From Diadema setosum (Eukaryota; Echinodermata; Echinoidea; Diadematoida; Diadematidae), in contig CM067072.1 in the NCBI GenBank assembly GCA_033980235.1, positions 17,921,047-17,985,046 of the forward strand: a DNA stretch of 64,000 nt, given 5' to 3'. Positions 60,299-64,000 of this stretch are shown in pieces. The notes beneath the pieces are model-generated. The model was not told the origin of the DNA. It was given only the letters and a program-made list of their open reading frames with translations, and made no database searches. Position 1 is the stretch's first letter. Every line of letters starts with the position of its first letter. The translations under genes and the position numbers were made by a program.

Positions 60299-62975
60299 CT
60301 GGCAAAATTTAAAAGGAAGGCAGTACGATAGCCCCGCCCACATAATTTCATATAGGAATAATATTTCTGCCAAATCATGACTGTTTTCACTGGATATTCA
60401 TACTTTTACGGCTCATTATTGCAATACTAAGAGAATGTGAAGTGAGATTTTGCTGTAATATAATCCGCAAATCTATATATACCCAATGTAGCTCACCTGA
60501 GTTAGGCATCCATAACCATAAAATAACTTTTAAATCGAGGTGAAATGGATGTGGTAAAAAAAAAAAAAAAAAAAACTGAATATCTCCGGCACTCATTGCG
60601 GCGGAGGTTAAAGAAAAATGGAAAAAAAATAAAGTTGGTTATCTAGTCATCATCATCATCAAAATTTGAGCGACTTCTTTAACCTTAGATTACATAAATT
60701 CAAGAGAATGCATTTTTCTTCTTTATTCTGATTGAGTAATGACCAAGACCTTATAATATTCGATACCTCATCTGCACTCTTTTCTGCGTCGATCTTTCGA
60801 ACCTTGCTCAGCTTTACAAGTTCATCAACCACGGGTTGGGACTCCGTACGGTATGTAGAATGCCTATCAACTCAAGGAAGAGATAAAGAGACAGAAAAGA
60901 TATTGAGGGAGAGAGAGAGAGGGGGGGGGGGTGGGAGAGAGGGGGAGAGAGAGAGGGGTGGAAAGAAAACGTAACAAGGTGAAAGGATGATCTGCTCCCT
61001 CACAATACTATTCTTACATTAATCATCCTGGATCGATTTAAAGGGGATGGCTAGTAACTGATCAGTGGGAGTCAGAGGGAATGCTGGGGGATGATTGTTC
61101 CAATCCTTGTGGGTTTCATTTAAGAGTACATTATAATCTATTGTTGTGTGAAAATTATTTGCTTCAGAATGGTGTCATATTCAAGTAATGTGCAGTTTAA
61201 TGTTTCCAGGTTAGCATGCCTGTACAGTGACGGGGCGATTAAACTGCACATTACTTGAATACGAGACTATTCTGAAGCAAATAATTTTCACACTACAAAA
61301 GATATATAATGTACTCTTAAATGAATCCCACAAGGATTGGAACAATCATCCCCCAGCATTCCCACTTGATTCCCACTGATCAGTTACTAGCCATCCCCTT
61401 TAAGAAGACAGTTCTTGATTGCGCCTTTGTTTATTTGAGATCGATGGATCTATTTAGCTCAAAGCAAATTTTATGCTAAATCACGGATTGAAATTAAGGA
61501 TATTTTGGCTTTGTCAATCAGAATCAAGTAGTTTTGACAGCTTATCAACACAAAGGACCAAAATTGGTATGTATTTCCTTTACTATATACATATCATGAT
61601 CTATACAATGATCACTCAACCTATTTTATATTCTCTCATAGACTTGAGATCAGCAACTAAATAAGAGAAATAATAAATTGTCTGAGTCACGGTGCTTAGC
61701 ATAAATGTGGCAGATGTCGGACAATTTTACTATTGTTGGTTTTTTTTTAATGAGATTCACATAATTTTGCTTGTTTTGGTGGCAAGTAACAGCATTGCAT
61801 ACCTTAGTCTTATTTTCTCTGCGCAGTCATCCGGTCTCTTTCCTGCTTGAGCCCTGCTCATAATACGCGCTTCCGCCGTCTGTGAAAATATGTCAGAAAA
61901 AAGTTTTATTTTGTTCAACAAAAAGAACGTATAAAACTTAAATATTAAGCTCGTGAACATATCGTTATCATTCTCATATATCTTCATTACAATGATGATT
62001 TTATTGAATTATATTCTCATCACATCACCATAGACACATGTAGTTAGATGCCTTTAAACTGTCTTCAGTGATGAGGGACAAAGATTGGAAAAACACAGAT
62101 GGCTACAACCAGCTCTGAAGAGTCTTCATTTATTTTGTGTATATTTATAAGAGATTTATATAGCATGAATCGCCTATATTGACTGTTATAGTAAATTCAT
62201 CTCTTTAGCAGAAACAGCGGGATCATCCCATATCACAAGATCGAAACCCACGAGTTCGACATTGAATAAAGGTCCACGAGTTATATACCATCCACGAGTC
62301 ATACCCATGAGTACAACACTATAGGCAAATAAGACCCATGAGTCCGACACTATAGGCAAACGAGGCCCACGAGTTCGACATTGGATCAAGGTCCATGAAT
62401 CATACAATCCACGAGTCATACCCATGAGTACGACACTGGGCAAATAAGACCCATGAGGCCGACACAAAGCAAAAAGGCCCACGAGTTCGACATTTAGGTA
62501 AACACGACGCACGAGTTTGACATTATATCATGAGGCTTAATGTGACGGTCTCGTGGGCCTTATTTGCCTGATTTCGGACTTATATGGGCCTTATGTGCTT
62601 AGTGTCGAACTCATGGGGTGTATGACTCGTGGGCTGTAAAACTCGTAAGCTGTATGACTCAGGGCCTTTATTACTCGTGGGCTTTATGATTCGTGAGTGT
62701 CAAACTCGTGACGTGCATCCGAAAGGACTTTGTGTTCTTTCTTTACCATGCGAGCAAGTAATTCATCTTCTGACTATAATATGACGACTGGCAGAAAAGT
62801 GCGTTCATATTGGCCTACGTAGTCCAAACATCACCTTCTCTTCGCAGTCAAAAAACAGAGCAAATTTAAGGAGCATTTTGTCAGCCATTTCCGAATTCCA
62901 TGTTCTCAGATTTTCAGGGTTTCCCGGGAATGCGTCGATGATAAAATTGGTCGACGGATTGTCCTCCATCATGCT
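60236..62975 (-). CDS. UMP-CMP kinase-like paralogue, 3' four exons (5' part outside window)
   Basis: A second kinase gene in the same orientation. Coding exons are 62975-62835, 61879-61803, 60863-60767 and 60298-60236, with GT/AG borders throughout. Splice phases equal those of gene 1 and the two middle exons are identical in length (77 and 97 nt). No stop or frameshift interrupts them, so it looks like a real gene. It keeps the LID pattern SRA..KRPDD, with both Arg positions aligned, and KVRKIDAEKSADE. The DGFPRN motif has become DAFPGN, so the Arg that holds the monophosphate is missing. The P-loop and HLSAGDLL exons were not found up to 64000 and should lie beyond. Activity could be altered or lost; this is inferred. 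Confidence 0.8.
60767..60863 (-). CDS. Paralogue exon C
   Basis: 97 nt, matching gene 1 exon 6 in length and phase. Encodes HSTYRTESQPVVDELVKLSK then VRKIDAEKSADE, with acceptor tgatag and donor gtatcg. Confidence 0.85.
61041..61400. mobile_element. Foldback MITE, AAGGGGATGG termini
   Basis: TTTA-AAGGGGATGGCTAGTAACTG at the left and GCCATCCCCTTTAA at the right. The two 160 bp halves pair almost throughout (GTGCAGTTTAAT with ATTAAACTGCAC near the centre). The flank fits either a TA or a TTAA target. 360 bp, no coding, inside the paralogue's intron. Confidence 0.82.
61803..61879 (-). CDS. Paralogue exon B: LID exon
   Basis: 77 nt with the same length and phases as gene 1 exon 5. Encodes TAEARIMSRAQAGKRPDDC and AEKIRL, then a split Arg (acceptor ttcacag, donor gtatgc). 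The first and second LID Arg line up with gene 1; the Ser-Gly before the second Arg has become Gly-Lys. Confidence 0.85.
61880..62834 (-). other. Paralogue intron with ACGAGT minisatellite in two orientations
   Basis: From about 62240 to 62520, units such as CCCACGAGTTCGACATT and CCACGAGTCATACCCATGAG repeat irregularly. From 62540 to 62710 the complement prevails (GACTCGTGGGCTGTA, ACTCGTGGGCTTTA), so the block can fold on itself. No exon here. Confidence 0.65.
62835..62975 (-). CDS. Paralogue exon A: DAFPGN exon
   Basis: Encodes 47 residues, SMMEDNPSTN, then FIIDAFPGNPENLRTW and ending FALFFDCEEK (acceptor ctacag, donor gtgatg). It aligns to gene 1 exon 4 with one extra codon. The Gly-to-Ala and Arg-to-Gly changes fall in the otherwise very conserved DGFPR motif. 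Confidence 0.85.
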
Positions 62976-64000
62976 CTGTAGAAATAATTGGAAACGACAG
63001 TTTAGAGTTGTTGTATTTTTGCCCATCACTTTATCTGTCATTGATCTAATAGGCCATCATCGCTAAAATGATACATTTATGATAATACATTATATAGGTT
63101 GAGGGCAAAATCGGGTTCGACATCGCACCTGCAATGCACGTCCCCCCTCCCCCTCCCCCCGTCAAATGCCCGTCGTTAGGCGGTATTATACGACCCAGTG
63201 GCGATTATCAACGGTACAACGACAATGACTTTGTAATCTACATGTATATCCACCTGCCTTCTCCAACGTAAATGAGATGGGCATTTTAGGTATGAATGTG
63301 ATGACGAGGATGTGAAAGTGTGGTCCCATCAGCAAGGATAATACTGTTTTCAATAATTGTCAGACTTCCCTCACTGTTGATAAACAAAGTTGCATTGAAT
63401 GAAGTTGAAGCTCTCGATTTGCGCAACCTAACATTTTCCATACAGGAAGTCACACTGTACATAAAGTTTGAGGTCATGATATCCACATGATGATGAAACT
63501 GTTGTTCCTCCAGACAAGCCGATGGCAATGTTCTCTAAGTTTTTGTTGGTATACATTTTTATTGAAGGAGGATATTACTTGATTTACAAGCTCGAATTTC
63601 ATTGAATTTCTTTAAGAACAAAATAACAAAGAAACTGTTACGACGAGAAAATGAACCAAGAGTTAATGCAGAACATTAATATCCACTTCATGGAATATTG
63701 TTGGAATTGACATGATAGCAACAGGACATGCAGAGAATTCAGATGAATAACATAATATTTCTATGAATAAGATAATATGTAAGAACATCGTATTCTTGAT
63801 GACGGCAAAGAGAAAGGGTTTTTGCTGAGCACTGTCGTACGTGCTAACAAGGAGGTACTAGTACCTCCTTGGTGCTAACAAAGTCATTATAGTCACATGA
63901 CCAAAGATGACCCATCGATGACTAAATTACCATCTAACGTGCTCTATCCATTCTTTCGGGGGTACTTTTTTTTTTTATTAAAAAACAAACGAAAATCAAA
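62976..64000. other. Upstream intron of the paralogue; P-loop exon not found
   Basis: Searched both strands for [12 protein letters not shown] and GGPGxGKGT-like coding and saw neither. Contains C-runs near 63140-63160 and a GGTACTAGTACC palindrome near 63855. The 63286-63528 minus open frame has no kinase motif. Confidence 0.5.

Larger units (their letters stand above)
60299..61802 (-). other. Paralogue introns around exon C
   Basis: Non-coding apart from exon C (60767-60863). Contains an A-run at 60556-60574, a (GA)n/G-run at 60907-60957 and the foldback MITE at 61041-61400. Confidence 0.55.

Noticed and set aside
63286..63528. Upstream exon of the kinase paralogue
   Set aside because: An 80-codon minus frame without P-loop, HLSAGDLL or matching splice phase.

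Overview
This is a eukaryotic, animal window of about 64 kb. It is AT-rich and intron-rich, and crowded with interspersed repeats. Spliced exons with GT/AG borders, Ty3-type and non-LTR retroelements, many foldback MITEs, CCCTAA-type telomeric units and frequent short tandem arrays point to a marine invertebrate, most likely a deuterostome such as an echinoderm. That placement is an inference from style, not from a marker gene. No prokaryotic operons, CRISPR arrays or rRNA genes were seen, and no complete tRNA.

Two host genes can be assembled by eye, both on the minus strand and both UMP-CMP kinase family members. Gene 1 runs from the start codon at 31306 down to the stop at 7076. It has seven coding exons and encodes about 228 aa, with the Walker A loop, the NMP-binding Arg residues and the LID Arg residues all present. 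Its first exon encodes an N-terminus of the form MGxxxS, which predicts N-myristoylation, and lies about 17 kb upstream of the P-loop exon. Gene 2 (62975 to 60236 in this window) is a paralogue whose last four coding exons share the splice phases of gene 1, with two of the four exons identical in length. Its first exons lie beyond position 64000. It has lost the conserved Arg of the DGFPR motif.

The rest is mostly repeats. Positions 1-7075 are the 3' flank or a long 3' UTR of gene 1 with two MITEs. Positions 7.1-14.4 kb hold gene 1 exons 2-7. Positions 14.4-31.2 kb are the giant first intron. It holds a GACCTTTGACC-rich element, a 183 bp tandem duplication, a 38 bp minisatellite, a broken Gag with a SCAN-like capsid segment, a TIR-bounded minisatellite, a 1 kb palindrome, a 1.8 kb foldback element and a LINE tail. 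Positions 31.3-39.8 kb hold MITEs and a duplicated 0.7-0.8 kb repeat. Positions 39.8-56.4 kb are framed by a 1.5-1.9 kb inverted repeat. Between its arms lie a hairpin MITE, LINE fragments, a telomere-repeat MITE, a broken non-LTR element, a 170 bp tandem array and one Ty3-type gag-pol with an intact 1345-codon frame and oddly arranged LTRs. Positions 56.4-60.2 kb carry a perfect 79 bp-arm hairpin, a LINE tail and a 58 bp perfect palindrome. Positions 60.2-64 kb hold gene 2.

The observations most worth following are: the predicted membrane-anchored kinase isoform; the FPR-to-FPG paralogue; the telomeric-repeat MITE with a 9 bp target duplication; a MITE whose empty site survives in the other arm of the inverted repeat; the SCAN-like Gag remnant; and the inverted LTRs beside an intact gag-pol.
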